Origin: Deltaproteobacteria bacterium
GTDB lineage: Bacteria > JAUYMQ01
Reading direction: 5' to 3'
NCBI GenBank assembly: GCA_030698575.1
Contig: JAUYMQ010000520.1
Location: forward strand, 1-6,450
Length of the DNA: 6,450 bases
In this document: positions 1 through 5,647 of the stretch, piece after piece
Layout of the letters: the number at the start of each line of letters is the position of its first letter
How positions within the stretch are numbered: the first letter of the stretch is position 1
Notes under the pieces: generated by a model
Database searches by the model: none
What the model saw: the letters and a program-made list of their open reading frames with translations, nothing else
Told to the model about the DNA's origin: nothing
Position numbers and translations under genes: made by a program

Positions 1-820
1 TGTTGTACTCGTGCAGGTACCCCAACGACATGCTCCTGTTTTCGGCCGCCTGCTTCTTGAGGTTCTTGATCTCCGCCTTCTGCTCTGCCGTGTACTCGCC
101 GGATATATCCGCCGGCTTGATGGCGGACGCCTTGATGTCCAAGTTATCGGCCTCTAGGGCCAGGGTCCTGAACACCGAGGCAGCGGACGCGGCCCTTGCG
201 GTATCACTCGTGAGGGTTCTCTCCAGTGCGTCCTGGGTCGCCCTTGCTTGCTCTATGGCGGCGGGATCTTTGCTAGCCACCGCTTTCACGTACCCGTCAC
301 GAGCATCCTTCAGCTTCCTCGCTTGATCCACCTGGAGCGTTCTGAGCGCTGTCTCTTGCATACTCGCGGCCGCGGAGGCGCGCGTAGCTGACGACTCCTT
401 CGCGCTGGTTATCGTCCTCTGGGCCTTAACCCAGTCGGCGTTCCCTGCGTTGGCCACATCCACCTCAGCGGCCGCCTTGGCGATCTTCTTCGCCTGCTCG
501 ACGTTGATCTCGCTGATCTCCCTGAGTTCTTTCATCCTGCCGGGGGCGAGGGATGTTTGCTCTTCCACTTTGTTGAGTATCCCGCGCTTTTCAGTGGCTA
601 TCGTTCGGGTCTCTGCCCTCCCCTCGGTAGCTATCGTCCTGGTGTCCGCGCGTCCTTCTGCGGCGATCGTGTCTGTGTTCCTTGCCTCGCGTAACCGCGC
701 GTCCCGTGCCTCCTCGATAGCGGCCTGCTCCTGTAGGAGCGTGGACTTTGCTGTGAGTGCGGATACCGCGTTACCGCCGCTCTCTGCGGCGCCAGCCAGC
801 ATCATGCCGAGAATTCCCAT
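1..820 (-). CDS. Long coiled-coil phage protein, probable internal virion/ejection protein (partial, runs off left edge)
   Basis: The reading frame opens at ATG 820-818, directly after the TAG stop of the upstream gene (TAGATG), and stays open for 273 codons to the window edge, so the C-terminus is missing. A GGGAG Shine-Dalgarno sits 8 bases before the ATG and supports this start. The protein begins MGILGMMLAGAAESGGNAVS (a short weakly hydrophobic segment). From about residue 25 it is almost entirely charged/Ala-rich helix with strong coiled-coil character (Gln, Glu, Lys, Arg and Ala, almost no aromatics). Residues 49-81 are three tandem 11-residue units (TxTIAxExRxx). I do not recognise a named family. 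The position at the end of a block of Ala/Gly-rich late proteins, and the elongated helical make-up, suggest a DNA-ejection or other internal virion protein; this is inference. A tail tape-measure-like role is an alternative. The frame is real with high confidence; the function is uncertain. Confidence 0.85.
   Translation of the reverse strand, partial: MGILGMMLAGAAESGGNAVSALTAKSTLLQEQAAIEEARDARLREARNTDTIAAEGRADTRTIATEGRAETRTIATEKRGILNKVEEQTSLAPGRMKELREISEINVEQAKKIAKAAAEVDVANAGNADWVKAQRTITSAKESSATRASAAASMQETALRTLQVDQARKLKDARDGYVKAVASKDPAAIEQARATQDALERTLTSDTARAASAASVFRTLALEADNLDIKASAIKPADISGEYTAEQKAEIKNLKKQAAENRSMSLGYLHEYN
578..676 (-). repeat. Three tandem 33-bp (11-residue) hendecad repeats
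   Basis: Within the left partial gene, residues 49-59, 60-70 and 71-81 read TDTIAAEGRAD, TRTIATEGRAE and TRTIATEKRGI. The DNA repeats with a 33-base period but has diverged mainly at third codon positions, which points to selection on the protein. An 11-residue period is the signature of a hendecad (nearly straight or right-handed) coiled coil. Confidence 0.85.
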
Positions 821-1246
821 CTACGCTGCTCCCATCAGACCAGGTGCAGGCGCCGCGGCGACGGGCTGCGGGGATGGTGCAGCGGTCTGCCCTGGAGGTG
901 CGGCGCCTGCGTTCGAGAAAACTTTCTGCAAGAGCGCGACCAGCTTCGGGTACGCGGCCTTGATATCTTCAGGCGTCGGGTCGCCCTGCTTCGAGTCGCG
1001 CATGAACTTGGCGATCTCGAGCATCAGCATCGCGGCCGCGGGGAGGAGCACCTGGATCGGAATCGATCCGTTCGCTTTATCCTGCAGCATTTTCATCAGG
1101 CCAACGGCCTCTGTGGCAAGTTTGTCCGGCATCGGCATATCGCCCTTGATGCCCTTCATCAGGATCGGGAAAGTCTTGGGGTCAAACATGATTTTCTTAC
1201 CCGCAAGAACGACGCGTTGCGTGGCGGCTTGATCTTTGGGGTTCAT
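821..1246 (-). CDS. Phage protein of unknown function, helical with Ala/Pro-rich tail, putative virion-associated
   Basis: This is 141 residues. It starts at ATG 1246-1244, which shares one base with the upstream TAA stop (TAATG); a good Shine-Dalgarno (GAGGAAGG) lies about 9 bases before. Residues 10-32 hold a 'KKIMFDPKTFPILMKGI' segment, residues 41-60 an amphipathic helix, and residues 62-82 a hydrophobic helix rich in Ile, Leu and Met that may be buried or membrane-associating. Residues 92-112 form another helix, and the tail from about 113 is Ala/Pro/Gln-rich and probably disordered. From memory the pattern resembles small conserved proteins in podophage structural regions, but I cannot name the family. 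Tight coupling to virion-like genes on both sides suggests it is a minor virion component or an assembly factor for them. The gene call is secure; the role is inferred from context only. Confidence 0.85.
   Translation of the reverse strand: MNPKDQAATQRVVLAGKKIMFDPKTFPILMKGIKGDMPMPDKLATEAVGLMKMLQDKANGSIPIQVLLPAAAMLMLEIAKFMRDSKQGDPTPEDIKAAYPKLVALLQKVFSNAGAAPPGQTAAPSPQPVAAAPAPGLMGAA
829..833 (-). promoter_or_regulatory. Shine-Dalgarno of the left-edge gene
   Basis: The minus strand reads GGGAG followed by an 8-base spacer and ATG at 820-818. The site lies inside the last codons of the upstream 141-residue gene. It supports the start chosen for the partial gene, which has no visible end in the window. 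Confidence 0.6.
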
Positions 1247-1827
1247 TAGATTACCTTCCTCGCGTGCTGGACTGCGGGATTAAACAGCAAGCCCCGGCCC
1301 TTGGAGGGCTGTCCGAACTTCATGTTGATGATCCCGGCTTGGTTGTCCCTCTTCTGCTTCTCGAGGGCGATCTTGTCATCGGCCATCTGCTTATCGAGGG
1401 CTGCCTTCTGGCTCGCAGCGTACCCCGCGCCCGCGCCCGCAATAAGGGACGCGCCAGCGGTGATCACGGCACCCTTGGTCTTGTCCCCCATGCTGTCCCA
1501 ACCGATGGCTTTCCCGACGGTATCAAACAGCTTAGAGAACCAGTTGTCGCTCGTTTTAACCGCCTTGTCGGAGAGCGAGTCCGCCTCGCTCGCGCGGGGG
1601 CCGAAGTCACCCCCGCCAGTCTGCTCCGGCTCCCTGCTATATGAGTTCCCCCTCACGAAGGCCGCCAGCCCCTCGGCGAACCAGCTCCCCACCTCTGCTC
1701 CGTTCGTCCATATGTCCGGCTGAATGTAACTCGGCTGGTCCTGCTCTGCAGCCGGCGTGTCCGTGTTCGGAACCCACGGGGTGCCGTCGGTGTTTGTCAG
1801 TTCGTTGCCGTAGTCATCAAGTGGCAT
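1246..1827 (-). CDS. Putative internal virion protein with one hydrophobic segment and C-terminal coiled coil
   Basis: This is 193 residues, ATG at 1827-1825, with Shine-Dalgarno AAGGA about 7 bases upstream. Residues 1-40 are acidic, Pro/Thr-rich and probably disordered. Residues 42-60 (NGAEVGSWFAEGLAAFVRG) and 95-110 (NWFSKLFDTVGKAIGW) look amphipathic. Residues 117-138 form a Gly/Ala-rich hydrophobic segment (GAVITAGASLIAGAGAGYAA), followed by a charged coiled-coil stretch at 140-163. The C-terminus carries FGQPSKGRGLLFNP (171-184), which closely resembles the C-terminus of the gene before it in the operon. A hydrophobic helix plus coiled coil in a late phage operon fits a protein that is packaged and then enters the cell envelope during DNA ejection, but this is inference. 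I recognise no named domain. The next gene starts on the last base of its stop codon (TAATG). Confidence 0.85.
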   Translation of the reverse strand: MPLDDYGNELTNTDGTPWVPNTDTPAAEQDQPSYIQPDIWTNGAEVGSWFAEGLAAFVRGNSYSREPEQTGGGDFGPRASEADSLSDKAVKTSDNWFSKLFDTVGKAIGWDSMGDKTKGAVITAGASLIAGAGAGYAASQKAALDKQMADDKIALEKQKRDNQAGIINMKFGQPSKGRGLLFNPAVQHARKVI

Positions 1828-1839
1828 GGCGTTTCCTTG

Positions 1840-2727
1840 TTATCCGCGCTTAGCGGCCCAATCTATTGGCCTACGCTCCACGGGGTTGAAACTCAGTATT
1901 CCCTGCCCGCTCTGTCCGAACGTGGGCAGGTTGTTGACCGTCGGTGCAGTCGTCACCGCGCCTGTTACTCCCCCGGCGCCACCGCTTGCTGCCCCTTGAC
2001 CGGCGCCCGTTCCGGTTGCCTGGCCTATGAGCCCACCCGCGAGAGCACCGGCTGCCATCCCCGCTACCTGCCCGATGAAGGGACTGTCCGGGAACATGCC
2101 GCCAACGTAGCTGCTAACGATGCTGCCGAAGCCACCCGTGACGGCGCCCGTGAGGAGCCCGCCAGCGGTGATCGGCTTTCCTGTTACCACGCTGCCAACG
2201 GCGTTCATCAGAGCGCCCTTGCCGGCGCCCATAGCAACGCTGCTGAGGGTGGGCCCTGTGGATGCAGCCGCCGCGACGGGCGCTGCCGCAGCTGCCGTGG
2301 TGGCACCGGTTGCGGCGCCTACGGATAGTTCGCCGCCAAGAGCGGTCCCGGCCGCTACCTCGCCTGCGGTGCCGCCGGTGCCAACCGCGCCGGCCGCGAC
2401 ACCTGCGCCTGACGCTATGATGGCTCCGAAGCCACCAAGGAGCGCGGCCCCGACTAGCAGTCCGCTGTCGAAGGAGGTGTCTTGATTTGCCCATCCCTTG
2501 TCAGCGGCCTGTAACGTCGCAGCAGCGTCCGGACCAGCTACTGCGCTATCGTGCTGCGATTGAAGGTTGAAGGAACCAGAAACATTTACGAGTTGTCCTT
2601 CCGGGGTTTTCGCGTACCACCGTCCGTCTGCCGCTTTGGCGAGCGTAGAGTCGTCGTAGGTATATCCCGCCACACCCAGAGGGTCCCACTCGGTCCCTTC
2701 TCTGCCGTCTACTGTTACGAGTGCCAT
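1840..2727 (-). CDS. Gly/Ala-rich phage protein with glycine-zipper-like hydrophobic segments, putative ejection/virion protein
   Basis: This is 295 residues, ATG at 2727-2725, ending TAA at 1842-1840, 12 bases before the next ATG. The first 85 residues are a polar, possibly folded head (aromatics at W14, Y22, Y24, W37, Y38, W79). The rest is strikingly rich in Gly, Ala, Thr and Val, with hydrophobic stretches near 89-117 (GLLVGAALLGGFGAIIASGA), 160-210 and 216-236 (FIGQVAGMAAGALAGGLIGQ). The last of these has the spaced small residues of a glycine zipper. The C-terminus has FGQSGQGILSFNP (270-282), then a basic end. Glycine-zipper segments occur in proteins that insert into or oligomerise in membranes, so a role in building a channel during genome ejection is plausible but unproven. 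Possible Shine-Dalgarno AGGGG lies about 9 bases upstream. It is the first gene after the plus-strand HNH insertion, so its transcription must pass through or begin within the HNH region. Confidence 0.85.
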   Translation of the reverse strand: MALVTVDGREGTEWDPLGVAGYTYDDSTLAKAADGRWYAKTPEGQLVNVSGSFNLQSQHDSAVAGPDAAATLQAADKGWANQDTSFDSGLLVGAALLGGFGAIIASGAGVAAGAVGTGGTAGEVAAGTALGGELSVGAATGATTAAAAAPVAAAASTGPTLSSVAMGAGKGALMNAVGSVVTGKPITAGGLLTGAVTGGFGSIVSSYVGGMFPDSPFIGQVAGMAAGALAGGLIGQATGTGAGQGAASGGAGGVTGAVTTAPTVNNLPTFGQSGQGILSFNPVERRPIDWAAKRG

Positions 2728-2750
2728 GGCCCTATGCCCCTACCGGCGAG

Positions 2751-2779
2751 TTGACGAGACCGAAAAAATGTGATAGTCT
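2751..2779 (+). promoter_or_regulatory. Predicted sigma-70 extended -10 promoter for the HNH gene
   Basis: A -35-like TTGACG (2751-2756, five of six to consensus) is followed by a 17-base spacer and TAGTCT (2774-2779, four of six). TG one base upstream of the -10 (2771-2772) gives the extended TGnTAnnnT form. A start about 7 bases past the -10 falls at 2786, the A of the HNH ATG. No Shine-Dalgarno is visible before that ATG. The gene points against the surrounding operon, so it needs its own promoter, which adds support. No transcript data are available. Confidence 0.5.
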
Positions 2780-2785
2780 TAACGG

Positions 2786-3391
2786 ATGAAGACCTGTTCG
2801 AAGTGCAAAGTCACGAAGCCGAAAGCTGAGTTTTCGAAGAGGCTCGATGGCCTGCAGCCGAAGTGCAAAGCCTGCGCCAACGCTTGGCGCGCCGCACACT
2901 ACCTTGAGCACCGTGAGACCATTCTTGCCTCGGCCGCCGCGTACTACATCGAGAACAAGGTTGAGATTGACGCGGCCCATTCCGCGTACCGCGCCGCCCA
3001 CGCGGAAGAGAAGGCCGCGTACAACACGGCATACTATTTCACTAATCGCGAGCGCATACGCACGCAGCAAGCCCTGTACGGCGCCGGGTATTGCTCCGAG
3101 AACCCAGAAAAGTACGCCGCGCAAAGTGCTAAGCGCCGCGCCGCAAAACTCCAGGCCAACCCCGCCTGGGCTGATCCCGACGCGATCACTCTCATCTACG
3201 CGGACTGTGCGTTTATGAACGGGGTCACTGACGTCAGGCACGAGGTGGATCACATCGTGCCTCTGATTAGCAAGCACGTAAGCGGCCTGAACGTCGAGTT
3301 CAACTTACGCGTGACCCCTGAAAAAACAAACCGCAGCAAGGGCAATCGCCACTGGCCTGGGCAGGAATGGATCATGCGGTCACCCGGCTGA
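2786..3391 (+). CDS. HNH endonuclease with N-terminal zinc-ribbon-like motif, free-standing homing type
   Basis: This is a 201-residue predicted DNA nuclease and the only plus-strand gene in the window. Residues 4-30 carry CxxC...CxxC (C4, C7, C27, C30), a zinc-binding motif common at the N-terminus of phage HNH proteins. Residues 38-112 are a helical linker made of loose repeats around Y-x-x-E/T-N/H-R-E (at about 39, 54, 84 and 102), probably DNA-contacting. The HNH core is at 153-187: D155-H156 in EVDHIVPL, H164, G167-L168, N173-L174, then N182 and K185 in NRSKGN. These key positions all look intact, so the protein is predicted to be active. Start: ATG 2786 has no Shine-Dalgarno but lies at the predicted transcription start. 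The 3' end overlaps the convergent 400-residue gene by 20 bases. The opposite orientation within a co-oriented late operon suggests insertion as a mobile gene; the target site is unknown. Confidence 0.93.
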   Translation: MKTCSKCKVTKPKAEFSKRLDGLQPKCKACANAWRAAHYLEHRETILASAAAYYIENKVEIDAAHSAYRAAHAEEKAAYNTAYYFTNRERIRTQQALYGAGYCSENPEKYAAQSAKRRAAKLQANPAWADPDAITLIYADCAFMNGVTDVRHEVDHIVPLISKHVSGLNVEFNLRVTPEKTNRSKGNRHWPGQEWIMRSPG

Positions 3392-4574
3392 AGTCGAGGA
3401 TCTGGGACAGATCAATCGCATTGACATTGCCTATGACCATCATTCCCTCCTCGATCCACGATAGATAACCCCCAATCGCGTTCGCTTTCGCGTCAGCGGG
3501 GATGCTGCTGTCCCCTATCACGGCGGCGATCATGCCCATGCCGCTCTGGAACATGCTCGTAGCAGAGGCGGAAACTTGCATTAAAGACTGGTAGTTTGCT
3601 TGAATGTTTGCGAGCCCGGTCTTCGTGGCGTTCTCCGCGGCAGCGAGTGCCGCCTTCGCCGCCGTGTCCGCGGTCTGGTACACCGTCTTGAAGGCGTTGT
3701 CGATCTGCTGAATGCTGATCTGCGTGCGGGCGGCCAGGTCGGCGTTGTACTGCGCTTGCGCGGCCTGCTTGTCGGCAACCGTCAGCGTCGTGCTGTTCTG
3801 CGCGGCCTGGAGTGCGGCCCGACTGTTGATGTCCATCTGCGTCAGCAGAGTCTGCGTCTGAGACTGCCGGTCTTGCAAGGTGAGCTGCTGGTTGCCTTGG
3901 ATGTTCTGCAGAGTCGTCTGCAGCATCGCGTTCTTGTCCGCAAGCGTGAGCGACGTGCTCGCCTGGATGCCAGCGATCACCTTCTGCGAGGCCGCGCTCT
4001 TGTCGGCGACAGACATCGTCGTGTTCGACTGAAGTTGGCCCAAGTACGTTTGGAGGGCCGTGTTCTTGTCAGCCAACGACATCTGCGTGCCCGACTGGAT
4101 CTGCTGCAGGATCTGCGCGTTGACCCCAGCGGCGTTCGACTGGTTGATGCCCGTCTGCATGTTCGCGTTCTGCAGGCGCGCGGTGTTCTGCGCGTTGACC
4201 GTGTTGGCGGCCGCCCGGTCGTACGTGGCCGCATCGGCGGACGCGATCGGTAGTGCGGCATCGTAGACGGCAGACTGGCCGGCGGAGATCGCCTGTGAAC
4301 TGTTGAGGAGACCGCGATCGTTCATTCGCGCTGCCGCGCGCGCGGCGGCCTGCTGGAGCAGGGGTGAATCAGCTGCAACTATGCCGGCGATATTAGAGGC
4401 AACCGTCTGGTTCGGAGCGACTGTGAACGGGGCGGCGGTAGACGTGCTCGCCACAGCGCCTACGGGGGCGCTCGCCGCGGTCGGCGCGGGCGCGGTGTTG
4501 ATGATGCCCGTGGTGGGCACCGGGGCTACGTAGCCTGGCTCGCCAACGAGCGGATTTCCTTGTGCATCAGGCAT
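3372..4574 (-). CDS. Putative virion (internal/ejection) protein with 22-residue coiled-coil repeats
   Basis: This is 400 residues, ATG at 4574-4572, with Shine-Dalgarno AGGAG 6 bases upstream. Residues 1-60 are Pro/Ala/Thr-rich and probably disordered. Residues 70-125 contain a motif I associate with phage structural proteins, LLQQAAARAAARMNDRGLLN followed by SSQAISAGQSAVYDAALPIA. Residues about 130-330 are a long helical region rich in Gln, Asn and Ala. It includes an ordered array from 165 to 285 of units beginning (M/L)(S/T)(L/V)xD(K/R) every 22 residues, with one unit of 33. Residues 335-400 are a hydrophobic, possibly folded end (GMGMIAAVIGD, YLSWIEEGMMVIGN). The composition and late position suggest an elongated internal virion protein used in DNA delivery. 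A tail-fibre-like or tape-measure role is a weaker alternative. The last seven codons, including the stop, overlap the convergent HNH gene. Confidence 0.88.
   Translation of the reverse strand: MPDAQGNPLVGEPGYVAPVPTTGIINTAPAPTAASAPVGAVASTSTAAPFTVAPNQTVASNIAGIVAADSPLLQQAAARAAARMNDRGLLNSSQAISAGQSAVYDAALPIASADAATYDRAAANTVNAQNTARLQNANMQTGINQSNAAGVNAQILQQIQSGTQMSLADKNTALQTYLGQLQSNTTMSVADKSAASQKVIAGIQASTSLTLADKNAMLQTTLQNIQGNQQLTLQDRQSQTQTLLTQMDINSRAALQAAQNSTTLTVADKQAAQAQYNADLAARTQISIQQIDNAFKTVYQTADTAAKAALAAAENATKTGLANIQANYQSLMQVSASATSMFQSGMGMIAAVIGDSSIPADAKANAIGGYLSWIEEGMMVIGNVNAIDLSQILDFSRVTA
3720..4082 (-). repeat. Coding array of 66-bp (22-residue) repeats, one unit expanded to 99 bp
   Basis: Protein units in the 400-residue gene start at residues 165 (MSLADK), 187 (MSVADK), 209 (LTLADK), 231 (LTLQDR) and 264 (LTVADK), and a degenerate sixth begins at 286 (ISIQQI). 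Spacing is 22, 22, 22, 33 and 22 residues, all multiples of 11. The DNA has diverged at many third positions, so the array is old and kept at the protein level. The period marks a hendecad coiled coil. Confidence 0.85.
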
Positions 4575-4592
4575 TGCCTACTCCTAAGTTTT

Positions 4593-5174
4593 TCACCAAC
4601 GATACCCCAGTCCAACCCCAGCGAAGGCGGTCCCGTCAGTGAATACCGACGCAACTACGCCGAGGTGAACGCCCTTCACTTGGAGGACGTCGTGTACGAT
4701 TGATAGCCGGCCTACCTGCTGCGGCACCCGCGTGCGGACGTCGATCTTGTACCCGTAGTCGAATCGAACTTCGCCGCGGGATTCAACGGCGACCCAGGGA
4801 TACGGCTCGGGCTTCGTGTAGGTCGTCGTCTCGCCTGTCTTCTCATCCATCACCGAGGTGACAGTGATCCGGCGTTCGGAAGGCTGCACCGTGGTCGCCC
4901 CAGTAACATGCTGGCTCTCGCTGGCGATCACGGAGGGCGGGAGCTTCAGATTCGCCTTCGCTTCCTCGGCGTAGACGACCACCTGCTTGACGGGGATCAC
5001 CTTCTTCTTGACCTTGGCGATCACAGGCGCCGGCGGGGCAATCACGGCGACCGTCGTGTCGACGGGCGGGCGGGTCCACAGCCAGGCGCCGTAGGCGACC
5101 CCCGCGAGCGCGAGGGCGACTACCGCCCCACCCACCCAGTGGGCAGCAAAGTACTTGACGTCGGCAAAGATCAT
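4593..5174 (-). CDS. Membrane-anchored protein with beta-rich C-terminal domain, unknown function, in the spanin position of the lysis block
   Basis: The chosen start is ATG 5174-5172, giving 193 residues. It forms an ATGA overlap with the endolysin stop and has a GGAGG Shine-Dalgarno 4 bases upstream. A longer frame opens at 5285 but its extra 37 residues are Arg/Pro-rich and lie inside the endolysin gene, so they are an artefact. Residues 12-33 form a single transmembrane helix, followed by a Pro-rich linker (36-52) and a lysine cluster (54-58). Residues 64-125 are mixed, including the segment TSVMDEKTGETTTYTKPEPY. From 127 to 193 there is strand-like alternation ending GVGLGYRW, with a C-terminal tryptophan. 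I infer an inner-membrane anchor with a periplasmic beta domain. The place after holin and endolysin is where Rz-type spanins sit, but there is no long periplasmic helix and no lipobox, so a standard spanin is not supported. It could equally be a minor structural protein. Confidence 0.85.
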   Translation of the reverse strand: MIFADVKYFAAHWVGGAVVALALAGVAYGAWLWTRPPVDTTVAVIAPPAPVIAKVKKKVIPVKQVVVYAEEAKANLKLPPSVIASESQHVTGATTVQPSERRITVTSVMDEKTGETTTYTKPEPYPWVAVESRGEVRFDYGYKIDVRTRVPQQVGRLSIVHDVLQVKGVHLGVVASVFTDGTAFAGVGLGYRW

Positions 5175-5647
5175 GTGCCCTCCAGGCAAAGAGCGCGCTC
5201 TTCCGCGCGTCGGTTGTTGAGGCCGGGTGAGTAGACCAGCACGCCGACGACGCGGATTTTGTTCCAGCGCATGAGGGCGTTGCACGCCCCGACGTGGTCG
5301 CCAGCGTTCTCGAGGCGGGCCGTGGTAGAACTGCAGAAGGCGCCGACACCTACGTTGTAGGCGAAGCTCGTGTACGCGGCCTTGCGTTCGGGCGGGAGCG
5401 CATGATTAACGCAACGATCAACTCCAGGGCCGAAGTCGCGTTCGATACGATCCCCTAACATCTGCTGGCATTGTGCAGCGGTGTACTTATCGCCAGGGCG
5501 GATGTTCTTTGTCTCGCCAAAGCACACGGTGGGTATGCCTCCGACATCGAAGTACGTACTCGTACGCAAGCCTTCGAAGCCAGCGACGCACACGACACAG
5601 AGGACTACCCAGGCGGCCTTCTTGCGGGCCCCGCTTACTTCTGCCAC
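5171..5647 (-). CDS. SAR-type endolysin, GH24 lysozyme family (R21-like)
   Basis: This is a 158-residue muramidase predicted to cleave the N-acetylmuramic acid to N-acetylglucosamine bond of peptidoglycan. The catalytic triad is visible as E25 (GFEGLR), D34 (YFDVGG) and T40 (IPT), with the same E-9-D-6-T spacing as the phage P21 enzyme. Residues 11-23 form a short, weakly hydrophobic Ala/Val/Cys/Gly segment right before the catalytic Glu, typical of a signal-arrest-release domain: the enzyme would be exported by Sec, held inactive in the inner membrane, and freed on membrane depolarisation. Other family marks are RPGDKYTAAQC, the SFAYNVGVGAFCSST core (94-108) and the C-terminal GLNNRRAEERALC. 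There are eight cysteines, two of them inside the SAR segment (C17, C20). The start is GTG 5647, with a weak AAGG about 4 bases upstream; it overlaps the holin by 13 bases. Length is normal for the family. Confidence 0.95.
   Translation of the reverse strand: MAEVSGARKKAAWVVLCVVCVAGFEGLRTSTYFDVGGIPTVCFGETKNIRPGDKYTAAQCQQMLGDRIERDFGPGVDRCVNHALPPERKAAYTSFAYNVGVGAFCSSTTARLENAGDHVGACNALMRWNKIRVVGVLVYSPGLNNRRAEERALCLEGT
5179..5183 (-). promoter_or_regulatory. Shine-Dalgarno that fixes the start of the beta-tailed membrane protein
   Basis: The minus strand reads GGAGG, then GCAC, then ATG at 5174-5172. The site lies within the last codons of the endolysin gene and argues for this ATG over the upstream in-frame one at 5285. 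Confidence 0.65.

Noticed and set aside
450-1232. 260-codon open frame on the plus strand
   Set aside because: It is antisense to three well-supported minus-strand genes, has no Shine-Dalgarno, and its composition (runs of Ser/Ala/Ile) is what the reverse complement of GC-rich coding DNA gives.
1837-2328. 163-codon plus-strand frame rich in Cys and Arg
   Set aside because: Shadow of the Gly/Ala-rich gene; the cysteines come from reverse-complemented GC-rich Ala/Gly codons and do not form a recognisable zinc-binding pattern.
2757-2785. A-run at 2763-2768 (T-run on the minus strand) considered as a terminator for the minus operon
   Set aside because: No GC-rich inverted repeat precedes the T-run on the minus strand.
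2732-3277. 181-codon minus-strand frame across the HNH gene
   Set aside because: It is antisense to the HNH gene, which has intact zinc and HNH motifs; this frame has no motif or ribosome site.
3600-4253. 217-codon open frame on the plus strand
   Set aside because: It is the shadow of the 22-residue repeat region; its Leu/Arg/Val-rich repetitive translation mirrors the real repeats and has no ribosome site.
5175-5285. N-terminal extension of the beta-tailed membrane protein (37 extra residues)
   Set aside because: The extension is Arg/Pro-rich and lies within the endolysin gene; the internal ATG at 5174 has GGAGG and an ATGA overlap, and places the membrane helix at the N-terminus.
4843-5349. 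Embedded minus-strand frame considered as an Rz1-like outer-membrane lipoprotein
   Set aside because: No lipobox with a cysteine after a signal-like helix; composition is that of an out-of-frame translation.
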